This document shows, in pieces, positions 30,676 through 40,861 of a stretch of 64,000 nt of DNA. This DNA comes from Argyresthia goedartella. Lineage: Eukaryota > Arthropoda > Insecta > Lepidoptera > Argyresthiidae. Position 1 is the first letter of the stretch. Every line of letters starts with the position of its first letter. The stretch lies in NCBI GenBank assembly GCA_949825045.1, contig OX463835.1:21903201-21967200 (forward strand), in the 5' to 3' direction. Under the pieces are notes generated by a model, which worked only from the letters and a program-made list of their open reading frames with translations, was not told the origin of the DNA and searched no databases. The position numbers and the translations under genes are program-made.

Positions 30676-32676
30676 AACGAAAAACTAAAACTAAAACATA
30701 AAACCTAAGCAAATCCCACCACAGACAAATAAAAACAAAATACTAATTCAATATTCAAAATGGCACAGCAGAGCGGAACATAAGCAAGATACCAAAGAGG
30801 ACGACGAAATACAACATCACCAAAAAGAAAATTTAGAAAATGCGATTACCAGTCCAGTCGGAAGGTCATAAGGTAACGGAAGGGTTATCAGGAACATGGT
30901 AGTCTCTGCTTATTAAGCAGGTATACCCTTAGCTTGCGCCGAAAGGTGTATCTACTTGTTGCTTCACGGACTGGGGGAGGGATATCATTCCAGCACCTGG
31001 ACGCCGCAAATCTGAAACTACCACGGAACGCTGCCGTTCTATGTGCAGGTGTAAGAATCCTTCCTTCCTTATTCATTCGTCGCTGACTCGCCGACCACTC
31101 CAGCCTTCTAAACAGGAAGATAGGGGCTTCATAGCGCACAACACCAAACAGCAACGTTGCGAGGTGAAGTTGTCGCCGCGCATCCATATTCAGAAGTTTT
31201 GCGGCGTTCAAGAACGGGGTGATGTGGGATCTAGGAGGGACTTTGAAGCAAAAACGTGCACACGCGTTTTGGACACGTTGTATCAGCTTCGTCGTCCGTC
31301 CAAGTATACAGCCACCATAAACGACATCACAGAAGTTAATTCTCGATAATATCAGAGATTCACAAAGACTGATTCGCAAATCAGTACTAAGGTAATCGCG
31401 TATATTATAAAGAACCTTTAGCGGTAGAAGCAATTGGTCACGATCCTAACTATGTGGTTTTCGAAATGCAATTCACCATCCATCAGTAGTCCAAGGTTTT
31501 TGGCTTCCACCACCCGTTCCACTGGTTCGCCCATGATGGCTATATTCCTGGAGTTCATGGCTTGTGTCGTATTATAGATTTGATGCTTTAAGCCCATTAC
31601 CATGTACTTGGATTTGGCTGGATTCAGTACAAGGCAATTTTTGTCAGACCAAGAAGCAATTTTGTTTAACTCTATATTAATAGCACATACTGCTGCAGCT
31701 GCATCGGTAGGCCTGGTTGATGTATAAAGTTGGACATCGTCTGCATACAGATGATACTGGCACTTCTCTATGCTTGTAACAATGTCTGCACTGTACAGAA
31801 TAAACAGAAGTGGACCAAGAATAGAACCCTGTGGTATGCCTCTCGTCAATGGCTTCGTAGTAGAAAAACTCCGGGTTCCATTCTGCCTTGGCAAAACTAC
31901 CGTCTGCATTCGGCCTGTTAGATAGTTACCAAACCAGCGCTCTGCGGAACTGTCAAATCCATAATACGACATTTTCGAAAGCAAAAGAGAAATATTTAAA
32001 CAATCGAAGGCTCTGGAGAATTCCAGCAAAACCAGAATTGTACTCTTACCGCCATCAAGTGCAGACAGCACATTGTCCACAACGTCGAGCAATGCAGTAG
32101 TAGTGCCACGGCCTTTACGAAATCCAGATTGCAATTCTGGCAGTAGGCTGTTCTCCTCCAGATACTCCGACAGCTGGTTGCAAACCACCCTCTCGATCAC
32201 TTTCGACATGCACGGAAGAATACTAATAGGGCGAAGATCTGAAACTAGGGAAGGATTAGGTATTTTGGGGATTGGGGTAACTTTTGCAGTCTTCCAGTCA
32301 GTCGGGAATATGTGAGTCATAATACTTTGGTTAACAATAGCAGTCATAACATCTAAAGTCATAGGTCATGTCAGTATAATCATGTCTATGTCAGTTTCGT
32401 CCATACCTTTTACCGAAGTCCTAATTTTTGTCAGTATTTTCAGTATCGTGTCAGAAGTTACAGTCTGGAGAGAGAATGTAGTTGCTTTATCGTGTCTGTG
32501 GTGTTCAAAGTATGTTAAGTCTGAAATTGTTACATCTGTCTGGAATATTTAAAAAAATGGTTGTTAATTTCCTCCGTGTCAGTAAAGTATGAAGGTAGTT
32601 CAACATCACGTTTGTCTGTCAGTATCCTGCGCTTGAGATTCTTCCACAAAGTTTTGGAGCTAGACGAACAACTTGT
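30676..32676 (-). mobile_element. LINE, RT part, with TTTTAG tail (unit A)
   Basis: On the minus strand a linker (SSSSKTLWKNLKRRILTDKR and onward), the RT and the RT C-terminus are followed by a 3' UTR and a TTTTAG-type tail (about 30678-30705). The endonuclease is absent. At its 5' side it is joined directly to a second copy of its own 3' part (unit B, 32677-33414). The TTTTAG tail and YHLYADDVQLY are of Jockey/CR1 type. Confidence 0.75.
30888..32362 (-). pseudogene. LINE reverse transcriptase (unit A)
   Basis: Two overlapping frames, 32362-31418 (314 residues) and 31433-30888 (181 residues), cover the RT. Motifs are DLRPISILPCMSKVIERVV, SGFRKGRGTTTALLD, LLEFSRAFDCL, GIPQGSILGPLLF and HLYADDVQLY. 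The C-terminal region has ESLILSRINFCDVVYG and RCWNDIPPPVREAT. In motif A the first Asp, normally catalytic (DFSKAFD), is Glu (LLEFSRAFD), which should cripple polymerisation. A frameshift near 31425 separates the two frames, and stops lie upstream of 32362. It is a dead copy. Confidence 0.85.
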
Positions 32677-33414
32677 ATCTACTTGTTGCTGCAAGGACTG
32701 GGGGAGGGATATCAAACCAGCACCTGGACGCCGCAAATCTGAAACTACCACGGAACGCTGCCGTTCTATGTGCAGGTGTAAGAATCCTTCCTTCCTTATT
32801 CATTCGTCGCTGACTCGCCGACCACTCCAGCCTTCTAAACAGGAAGATAGGGGCTTCATAGCGCACAACACCAAACAGCAACGTTGCGAGGTGAAGTTGT
32901 CGCCGCGCATCCATATTCAGAAGTTTTGCGGCGTTCAAGAACGGGGTGATGTGGGATCTAGGAGGGACTTTGAAGCAAAAACGTGCACACGCGTTTTGGA
33001 CACGTTGTATCAGCTTCTTCGTCCGTTTAAGTATACAGCCACCATAAACGACATCACAGAAGTTAATTCTCGATAATATCAGAGATTCACAAAGACTGAT
33101 TCGCAAATCAGTACTAAGGTAATCGCGTATATTATAAAGAACCTTTTGCGGTAGAAGCAATTGGTCACGATCCTAACTATGTGGTTTTCGAAATGCAATT
33201 CACCATTTCACCATCCATCAGTAGTCTAAGGTATTTGGCTTCCACCACCCGTTCCACTGGTTCGCCCATGATGGCTATATTCCTGGAGTTCATGGCTTGT
33301 GTCGTATTATGGATTTGATGCTTTGAGCCCATTACCATGTACTTGGATTTGGCTGGATTCAGTACAAGGCAATTTTTGTCAGACCAAGAAGCAATTTTGT
33401 TTAACTCTATATTA
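32677..33414 (-). repeat. tandem second copy of the LINE 3' part (unit B)
   Basis: About 735 bp matches 30950-31683 at roughly 97% by eye, in direct orientation and with an offset of about 1.73 kb. It contains the RT C-terminus (166-residue frame 33160-32660). It lacks the 3' UTR and tail and is fused at about 32675 to the linker of unit A. The 5' border at 33414 (CTATATTAATA followed by unrelated DNA) cuts within the RT thumb. Absence of a tail argues against two independent insertions. Confidence 0.82.
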
Positions 33415-33471
33415 ATATACCTTCACACTTTAATTGTTAAATCTTCCCGTTTTCATCACAGTCCTAATTTC

Positions 33472-33565
33472 ATAAATAAAAGCGTGTAACATTTTGATGG
33501 TATGATTAAGAACATTATCACCTTCTTTTCCTCTCGCTATCACAATGTAACACGCTTTTATTTAT
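33472..33565. repeat. 94-bp foldback with 16-bp perfect arms
   Basis: ATAAATAAAAGCGTGT (33472-33487) has its exact reverse complement at 33550-33565. The 62-base centre has only weak further pairing. It could be a tiny MITE or a structural element; size and arm spacing also resemble a long hairpin RNA, but nothing shows transcription. Confidence 0.65.
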
Positions 33566-35219
33566 AAAATTGTTGCTGAAGGTTTTAATGTTAAAAATAT
33601 ATAATTATGTATGGTATGTAATTATTTTGTTGTAGACGAAGAAGCTTAATTATCGTTAAAGGTTACAATGAACTTATAAAGTGATATATTTGTTATTGGA
33701 GTTAATTTATTTTAAACTTTTTAGTTCATTTTTAATAAAAGTCTGTTTAAAAAAAAAAAAAAACTTTATCTTAATTTTTAATTTTTTTAGTATTTTTATT
33801 TTTATTATATCATATACAATTTTATGGCCCTTGTTTGATTATACGTTCCTACAATTACTAAGTTCAAACTAACATGTGAAAATCTTAACACTCACTTCAA
33901 TTTATCAAACAAACCATCAAAGTTTGCAACTGCTTACTCCTTACCTTATATTTAACTAACTACCATAATATAATGACTACATGTAAGTATGAATGAGCTA
34001 TGCATGTTATTCATACTTACTTGTAATAAATTATATACACATATTTTATCTATAACATTTCATAATAAAGTAAGTGGTTTTAATAAACCTTTCGAATAAT
34101 CTTATTCTAAAAGTGTTATCGACCTTAAATGGTGGTTATAACCTTCTGACCTAGCTATATACGTGAGAATATGACAATAACTTTAAACGAGGAAGCAAAT
34201 CTATATACAGCGAGTTCCACCAACTAACGCTAAGACACTCACAGCAACCTTAATTGTCAGTTACAGGTAAAACACACATTATGGTGGCACTAGTATGTAT
34301 CGGTGCCCTAACCTTGTAACCTTGCCATCTGAAGTATAACAGTTGTACATTTTCATCTCTTAATATAACTAAAGCAACTACATGTACATTAGTTTTCATG
34401 TTTTACACTTTTAATATCTGCCTCCTATAGACCACCAAATACAGGTGAATAGCTAGGAATGAAACTAAATTTGCAGCATACCTTTGCACTGCATTGTGGT
34501 GATGTTTGTTGGCCTGCATGTTGAGTACATTTTTCTACCGCCAACCCGGAGCACTCCCATACTTACAAGGAAAGGGAAGGCAGGTTTTTTATGTAGCTGG
34601 ACTATAGTGTCCCACGCGTTTAACAATGCTACTCGGTTCTATAAGGAAAAATATAAAGGATTTAGGCAAACAAACTCTTTTTTTTTTCAAAGTAAATAAT
34701 TTATTTCTCAAAAATGCATATATGGATGGATAATTAATTGTATGTTTAATAATTCATTGTTCATTCATTCAATCTTAACGTAATTTCGAATTGTACAAAA
34801 CCGGTAATCGGTTTCTAATAAAATAACTGTTATGAATAAAATAACTGTTATGAACGTTAATAGAGGAAAGAGAGATGCTTATGTGAATCTGTTTAGCGCT
34901 ATTTCATTATTTTTAGTTGACAGCTAGTAGCAGACCAGAGACAAGCTAACCGTTCACCTTGGCGGATTAGCAGGGCAACGGTGGCTCACCTTTAAGACCA
35001 TCATATTACGATTTTAAGCTGCCCTGTTTAAGGCCTGCTTTTCAACTGCACGGAATAGGGATGGCTTCTTAAAAGTTGGTATCAGGCCTCACGTGTATTT
35101 ATTGGTATTATAAGTAAAATTGAATGTTATCTTCAAATAGATACAGGTATAAACTAAACGGAATTTGAATGAATGTCCAAGAAGTCATGTTATTTATTCT
35201 GCGCTAAACAACACTGACA

Positions 35220-35400
35220 AATGGCGGTCGGCTCGGCGGGGCGGCGGCGGCGGCGTGGCGACTGACTGACTAGCAATGCAAGAGCAAGCAACTGGGAGGT
35301 TGTCGCGGGGCGGGCGCGGGAGGGGAAATCGTTGCCTGGCAACGGCGAGTCAACGTTACTCGACTCACGCGCGCGACGCGTTTTGAAGTGAATATTTCTT
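35220..35400. promoter_or_regulatory. CpG-dense patch with X-box-like palindrome
   Basis: In AT-rich surroundings this patch is rich in GCGG and CGCG words. It contains GTTGCCTGGCAAC at 35331-35343, a perfect palindrome around one T that fits the RFX-factor X-box (GTTRCC, short spacer, GGYAAC). Such patches may be promoters or enhancers. No gene start was recognised beside it, and it could equally be part of an unrecognised repeat. Confidence 0.35.
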
Positions 35401-35800
35401 CAGGCGACACACGACGTTTGGAAATGAGTATTTATAGAATTGGTATGGAATCGTCTTTAGAGGAATAACTCGTATAAATAATATAATATTATTAAGTGTG
35501 CCCTTCAAAAGGTCGTCAACAAGATACGCCACATTGTTTTTTTGTGTGAGTATTGCACATTGCCCCTTTGTAGGACGAACGCCGCCGCGCGCAGTTACGT
35601 AGATGATGCCATCTCAACTGTACTTTCCTTCTAATGAGCGATTTGAAATCATATACTATAGCAGGATTAGGATTCAACAAAAAGCGGGAGTGGGATTTTT
35701 TCCCCTTCCTACTTGCAACATTTACCAATAATGGCGGGCGGTGTGAACAAACTGCGAGGTTATCTTGAGTATTAAATACTATTAAAGGTACAAAATTAAT

Positions 35801-36853
35801 TTATTGTTTTTCAAAATAATCTCCCTTGGCGTCTATGCACTTTTTCATTCGATGAAACCAGTTTTGAAAACTTTTGTGCCACTCCTCTGTGGTGACCTCT
35901 GAAACGTGTTTTTCATACTCCTCGACAGCCTCTTCTGGTGATGAAAATCGTTGACCGCGTAATTGGTTCTTAATTTTTGGGAACAGAAAAAAGTCACAAG
36001 GTGCCAGGTCGGGACTGTATGCAGGATGACTCATGAGTTCTACATTTTTCGCCTTCAAAAAGTCGTTTGTCTGTCTGGCCGTGTGAGAACTAGCATTGTC
36101 GTGGTGCAGGATGATACGGCGTTTACGGTTATTTTTACGGAGTTCGTCAATAACTTCCGGCAAACAAATGGTCGTGTACCAGTCACTATTCACTGTACGA
36201 CGATTCTCTAAAGCAACAGTAGCCACGTGTCCAGTTTTATTAAAAAAAGAAGCAATCATCCGCTTAGATGCACTTTTCACGCGCGCCACTTTGGTTGGTT
36301 TCGGCTCATCTTGAAAGACCCATACGCTCGATTGCTGCTTTGTTTTGGGATCGTAGCAATAAATCCATGTTTCGTCACCTGTTACTATGTCCCACACCAA
36401 ATTTGACGCACCTTCGTTGAATCTGGTAAGCATGGCACTGCACCAAGTGACGCGGTCCGTTTTTTGAGCCTCGGTCAAGTTGTGTGGGATCCACCGCGAG
36501 CACAGCTTTCTCACACCCAAATGTTTGTGTAGGATTAATTGTATTTGACTCATGCCTATTTCTAAGGATGCGCGAATTTCATGGTAGGTCACATGCCTGT
36601 CTGTTTCAATCATACGGCGCACAGCATCGATGTTTTTGTTGGTCACAGCGGTGGACGGCCGACCATCGCGAGATTCGTCACTGAGATTGATACGACCACG
36701 CTTGAATTCTGCAAACCAGCTATAAACAGTTGTCTTGCATGGTGCTTCATTGCCAAAAGCTGTTTCAAGCCGAGCGATGCTCTGTTGAGCTGTCAAATTA
36801 CACTTAAAATCGTAGAAAATCATACTACGAAAATTTTCCCGAGTTAAATCCAT
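35801..36853 (-). CDS. mariner transposase, intact open frame
   Basis: From the ATG at 36853 (MDLTRENFRSMIFYDF) the frame encodes 350 residues, the usual length for mariner. The N-terminal paired-type HTH region includes TTVYSWFAEFKRGR and DESRDGRPSTAV. The catalytic triad follows: D in GDETWIY, D in LHHDNASSHTA and D in YSPDLAPCDFFLFP. The last two are separated by 34 residues (DD34D), which defines mariner within Tc1/mariner. No stop or frameshift is visible. The longer frame to 36940 is an in-frame extension without similarity, so I start at 36853. TIRs could not be identified by eye, so mobility is uncertain. Confidence 0.92.
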   Translation of the reverse strand: MDLTRENFRSMIFYDFKCNLTAQQSIARLETAFGNEAPCKTTVYSWFAEFKRGRINLSDESRDGRPSTAVTNKNIDAVRRMIETDRHVTYHEIRASLEIGMSQIQLILHKHLGVRKLCSRWIPHNLTEAQKTDRVTWCSAMLTRFNEGASNLVWDIVTGDETWIYCYDPKTKQQSSVWVFQDEPKPTKVARVKSASKRMIASFFNKTGHVATVALENRRTVNSDWYTTICLPEVIDELRKNNRKRRIILHHDNASSHTARQTNDFLKAKNVELMSHPAYSPDLAPCDFFLFPKIKNQLRGQRFSSPEEAVEEYEKHVSEVTTEEWHKSFQNWFHRMKKCIDAKGDYFEKQ

Positions 36854-37251
36854 GTTGATGCAGACACACAATTTTTTAAATGGCGCCACAAGGTAAAAAC
36901 AAAAGGCAGTCAGATGAAACAAACTGCATTCTACAGTCAAAGAGTTCTATTTTCAAATGTTGCAATAAATTTTTAAATATTGTTTATGTAAGTGGCCAGT
37001 TCCGGAAACTTACAGTGCGCCCTATGTATGTATATATTTATATGATCCCAATAGGTATTTTTGGTATTTTTAGAGCTTTTATGGCACCATTTCAGAGCAC
37101 AAATAGTTATTTTGTATTTTTCTTCAGAGATGTTTTTATACCAATAAAGCGCATTCGAATATTGGTTCACTGCGATTTCCATACTAACATAACAAACTTG
37201 TCGAAATTCATAGAGTTGGCGATGTATATTTCGGAGGCGCGTATTAGTTAA
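36854..37251. other. flank of the mariner transposase
   Basis: The 5' UTR and outer terminus of the mariner element must lie here. I searched for an inverted match to 35735-35800 without success. Nothing else is recognisable. Confidence 0.4.
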
Positions 37252-37662
37252 AACCGGCCAAGTGCGAGTCGGACTCGCGCACGAAGGGTTCCGTACCACC
37301 GTACAATGGTAGGGATGGTGTGGAGTGAATAGTTTGGATTTTACATAGCAAAATGTTGTTTACAAAGATATTGGTGCGGCTTACTTTCATATTCCATGTA
37401 GGTAACCAGGGACATTCATAAGTTTGTATGTGGTATTGAAAGAATTTTGTATGGGAGCCCCCTTAAATATTTATTTTATTCTGCATTTTAGTATTTGTTG
37501 TTATAGCGGCAACAGAAATACATCATCTGTGAAAATTTAAACTGTCTTACTATCATGGTAGATGAGATACAGCCTGGTGACGGACGGACAGACATTCAGA
37601 CAGACAGCGGAGCCTTAGTAATAGGGTCCCGTTTTTAACCTTTGGGTACGGAACCCTAAAAA
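37252..37662 (+). repeat. dispersed repeat with inverted AGGGTTCCGTACC ends
   Basis: It starts AACCGGCCAAGTGCGAGTCG and ends TACGGAACCCTAAAAA. AGGGTTCCGTACC (37285-37297) is repeated in inverse orientation at 37645-37657. GTGCGAGTCGGACTCGCGCA near the start is itself nearly palindromic. A second, diverged copy lies at 42520-42790 and partial matches occur near 2430-2540 and 44616-44640. From memory this repeat is abundant across Lepidoptera; I cannot check that here. Confidence 0.75.
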
Positions 37663-39013
37663 TGACTTGCAGTAAAAGAAAATATCAGTGGCGCGAAAGA
37701 CTGTCTTGTTTTTGACTTATTTTGTTGTTTTCTATGCAAAACTTGTTGTGTTGCGACATTTTAATAATATGTCCTAAAATGAAGAGGAAATAATGCTTAC
37801 ACCCAATACACCAATGGAAAAAAAAGCAAAAGGAGTTATTGAACAGACATTTCCATCAAAATCCAAGCAAATTTATCTTTAAACGTAAGGAAATATCATG
37901 CTCTGTATAAGCCAAACAAGTCAATATATTCTCAGAAAGTATTTTTTACATTATTACTGTTTTGTTTCCTCGCAATGGATGTGAAAAGCTGTGTTTGTAA
38001 CTCGGTTTAAAACCCATTTTAAATTCGACTTAATTATCCAACCTCGCCTACTTGCATAAAGTGGCTTGTTTCAAGCTCTTGTTCTACAATCTGCTATTTA
38101 TTCACTATTTTCAGTGACTAAAATAGGCTTTTTAGAGATGGAATGGTATAAATCAATATTACGACATGGAGCTGATCTGATGATAGAGCCGAAACTCAAT
38201 AAAACGCCGCAAATCTATCCAGTTTGGGCTCATTCGATTCGGCCCGTGATGATATCCAGGGTCTGATGATGGAGCCAGATGGTGGCCTTGGAAACTGAAA
38301 TTAAACGACGCAACCATCGAGTCTCGTTTGATTCGTCTTGACAAGTACTCTGTGATACATTACTCAAAATGCAGGGCAGTATCTTCGACCACACTGTTGT
38401 CTATTTAGGCTCGAAGCTGTTCGTTGATGGTCAAGCGTATGTAGACTCACGTAGAGTCAAATCACTGATGGTCTCCTTATTGAAGAACTAGACTGTACTA
38501 AATTAACAGGCAAACAACCAGTCAACAATGACGCTTTAAATTAAAAGAACAGGCTGAGAAACAATATGATGCAATAACACTGCCAAAACTGAAACATAAA
38601 AATAAACGAATAGAAAATATATATAAGAAAAAGGTTTTATTTAAGTGCTCTAAAAAGAAGTTTTTTTTTTTTAATCGAATCGAATCAATTTATTGCACTA
38701 CACAAATTATCTGATTAAAATTTAAACCTTGATTTACTTGTCTAAATAAATAATTATGTAACTTGATCTTGATATAAAGTAAATCTAAGAAAAGAAGTAT
38801 GTATTTTCAAAATAGGTAAATAAATAATATTTATATCGTTATTGTATCATATAAATTGTGTTATGTTATATCGATGGGCTTCATTCAATGTAATGTTTAT
38901 TTTATTTTTAGAGCATTTAAAAATAGAGCAGTAAAAGCTACTATAGAATATTTTTTTACAATTTTTTACCCATGATATAGTTTCATACAGTCCCAATGTA
39001 TCTGTGTTAACAG
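37663..39013. other. intron 2, 3' part
   Basis: No gene is supported. A T-run followed by TCGAATCGAATCAATTTATTG near 38668-38700 looks like the reversed tail of another LINE. The stretch ends in TGTGTTAACAG, the acceptor of exon 3, without a strong pyrimidine tract. Confidence 0.5.
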
Positions 39014-40861
39014 GATCTTGCCGAGTTCCTGCAGACCTCTGTGTGTCGCCCTGGCCGGCTGAGGACATGCTTCATTCATTCTATCAACATCTCTACACAA
39101 GAGGATGACACACTGGTGATGACTGCTACTGAAGATGATGATGATAAATTAGCTGCCAAGAAATATTTCGAAAATTACATTGAAGCAGAGGCCTCTACCT
39201 TCCGAGAAACCGCCGCTAGAATCGATGAAGAGACCTTCGAATCTTATTGCGACAAAAAAAAAAAAATCTATGTTTCAGAAGAGCTTGGTGATCAGCTAGA
39301 GGAAGCCGACGCACAAACAAGAAAACAAGTAATGAACAGTGTCGCAACTACAAACACAACTACACAACTACAAACAAACACACCAAACTCTAGCAATATT
39401 GAGTTTACTCGTGAACAAAGCACCTTCGCCTGTGATTACTGTTATAAAAGGTTTACTTCAAAAACTGTGTTGGAACGTCACATCACTACATATGACGTTC
39501 ATCCACATAATAATAAAGCTGTTCCCTTTCCTTGTGTTGATTGTGTTGTTGTGTTGTGTTCAGACGATCAGTGTAGCGAGTGCTCGAACGGACATAGATC
39601 ACATCAACGCAGCAATATGCAAACAAATATTGCGGAGAAACATTATCAGCGCAATGTTTGTCATAATCTTGAATCCATTTCAAATAAACAAAGTTCGATA
39701 TTACACAACATTACACACACATTCGAGAATCCCTATCAGTGTGAGGTGTGTCATAAATCTCTTAAAACCAATAGTGGTTTGATCAAGCACATGATGGCAC
39801 ATACTGGCGAGAAACCATTTCAGTGTGATGTATGTCATAAATCATTTGTACAAAAAAGATATATGATCCAGCACATAAGAACACATACTGGCGAGAAACC
39901 ATTTCAGTGTGATGTATGTCATAATTCATTTGTACATAAAAGTCATATGATCAAGCACATAAGAACACATACTGGCGAGAAACCATTTCCGTGTGAGGTA
40001 TGTCTTAAATCATTTGCGCAGCTAAGTAGTTTGATCGTGCACAGAAGAGTGCATACTGGCGAGAAACCATTTCAGTGTCAGGTGTGTCTTAAATCATTTG
40101 CGCAGCTAAGTAGTTTGATCGAGCACAGAAGAGTGCATACTGGCGAGAAACCATTTCAGTGTCAGGTGTGTCGTAAATCGTTTACTAATAAAAGTCAAAT
40201 GGTCAGGCACAAAAAACTACATACTGGCGAGAAACCATTTCAGTGTTACGTGTGTCGTAAATCGTTTGCTGATAAAGGTTATTTGGTTAAGCACGTAAGA
40301 GTGCATACAGGCGAGAAACCCTACCAGTGTGAGGTATGTCATAAATCATTTACTTATAGCGGTGATTTGGTCAGACATAGAAGAACACATACTGGCGAGA
40401 AACCATTTCAGTGTGAGGTGTGTCATAAATCATTTTCAACAAAAAGGTATATGATCTACCACAAAGGAACACATACTGGCGAGAAACACTACCAGTGTGA
40501 GGTATGTCATAAATCATTTTCACAAAAACAAATTTTGACAAGACACATAAGAACACATACTTGCGAGAAACCATTACAGTGTGAGGTATGTCATAAATCG
40601 TTTACTTATAAATGTCATTTGGTCAAGCATAGAAGAGTGCATACTGGCGAGAAACCATTTCAGTGTCAGGTGTGTCATAAATCATTTTCACAAAAACATA
40701 TTTTGACAATACACTTAAGAACACATACTGGCGAGAAACCATTTCAGTGTGATGTATGTCATAAATCATTTGTACTTAAAAGTCATATGATCATGCACAT
40801 AAGAACACATACTGGCGAGAAACCATTTCAGTGTGATGTATGTCTTAAATCATTTGTATAA
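39014..40861 (+). CDS. ZAD-C2H2 zinc-finger protein, exon 3 (finger array)
   Basis: The frame continues in phase 0 from exon 2 (DLAEFLQTSVCRPGRLRTCF) and runs 615 codons to a TAA at 40859-40861, giving about 724 residues in total. After an acidic linker (TATEDDDDKLAAKKYFENYI) and one or two degenerate fingers (FACDYCYKRFTSKTVLERH) come 13 canonical C2H2 fingers joined by TGEKP linkers, beginning YQCEVCHKSLKTNSGLIKH, and half of a fourteenth (FQCDVCLKSFV). Finger 10 has TCEKP in its linker. Long TGEKP-linked arrays bind DNA in sequence-specific fashion. The stop falls inside a finger, and finger-coding DNA continues beyond it, so the C-terminus is probably shortened by a nonsense mutation. Confidence 0.88.
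   Translation, partial: DLAEFLQTSVCRPGRLRTCFIHSINISTQEDDTLVMTATEDDDDKLAAKKYFENYIEAEASTFRETAARIDEETFESYCDKKKKIYVSEELGDQLEEADAQTRKQVMNSVATTNTTTQLQTNTPNSSNIEFTREQSTFACDYCYKRFTSKTVLERHITTYDVHPHNNKAVPFPCVDCVVVLCSDDQCSECSNGHRSHQRSNMQTNIAEKHYQRNVCHNLESISNKQSSILHNITHTFENPYQCEVCHKSLKTNSGLIKHMMAHTGEKPFQCDVCHKSFVQKRYMIQHIRTHTGEKPFQCDVCHNSFVHKSHMIKHIRTHTGEKPFPCEVCLKSFAQLSSLIVHRRVHTGEKPFQCQVCLKSFAQLSSLIEHRRVHTGEKPFQCQVCRKSFTNKSQMVRHKKLHTGEKPFQCYVCRKSFADKGYLVKHVRVHTGEKPYQCEVCHKSFTYSGDLVRHRRTHTGEKPFQCEVCHKSFSTKRYMIYHKGTHTGEKHYQCEVCHKSFSQKQILTRHIRTHTCEKPLQCEVCHKSFTYKCHLVKHRRVHTGEKPFQCQVCHKSFSQKHILTIHLRTHTGEKPFQCDVCHKSFVLKSHMIMHIRTHTGEKPFQCDVCLKSFV

Larger units (their letters stand above)
33415..35800. other. 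intronic spacer with small hairpin and GC-rich patch
   Basis: No gene is supported in these 2.4 kb. Contents I can name are an inverted repeat at 33472-33565, an A/T-rich run near 33745-33815, a 20-bp direct repeat near 34815-34855 (AATAAAATAACTGTTATGAA twice) and a CpG-dense patch at about 35220-35400. The left border of the mariner element should lie near 35740-35800. Confidence 0.5.
23459..39013 (+). other. intron 2 of the ZAD zinc-finger gene, 15.6 kb
   Basis: It begins GTATGT and ends TGTGTTAACAG; the flanking exons are both in phase 0. It contains a LINE fragment, a LINE 3' end, an intact CR1-like LINE, a tRNA-like unit, a tandemly duplicated LINE, a GC-rich patch, a mariner transposon and a dispersed repeat. 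The link between exon 2 and exon 3 is inferred from phase, splice consensus, orientation and the expected ZAD-linker-fingers architecture. Confidence 0.7.

Noticed and set aside
31041..31349. Plus-strand frames repeated at 31041-31349 and 32561-33076
   Set aside because: They are antisense shadows of the duplicated RT C-terminus; the minus strand carries clear RT motifs.
36096..36314. Plus-strand frames across the mariner gene
   Set aside because: They are antisense shadows of an intact transposase on the minus strand.
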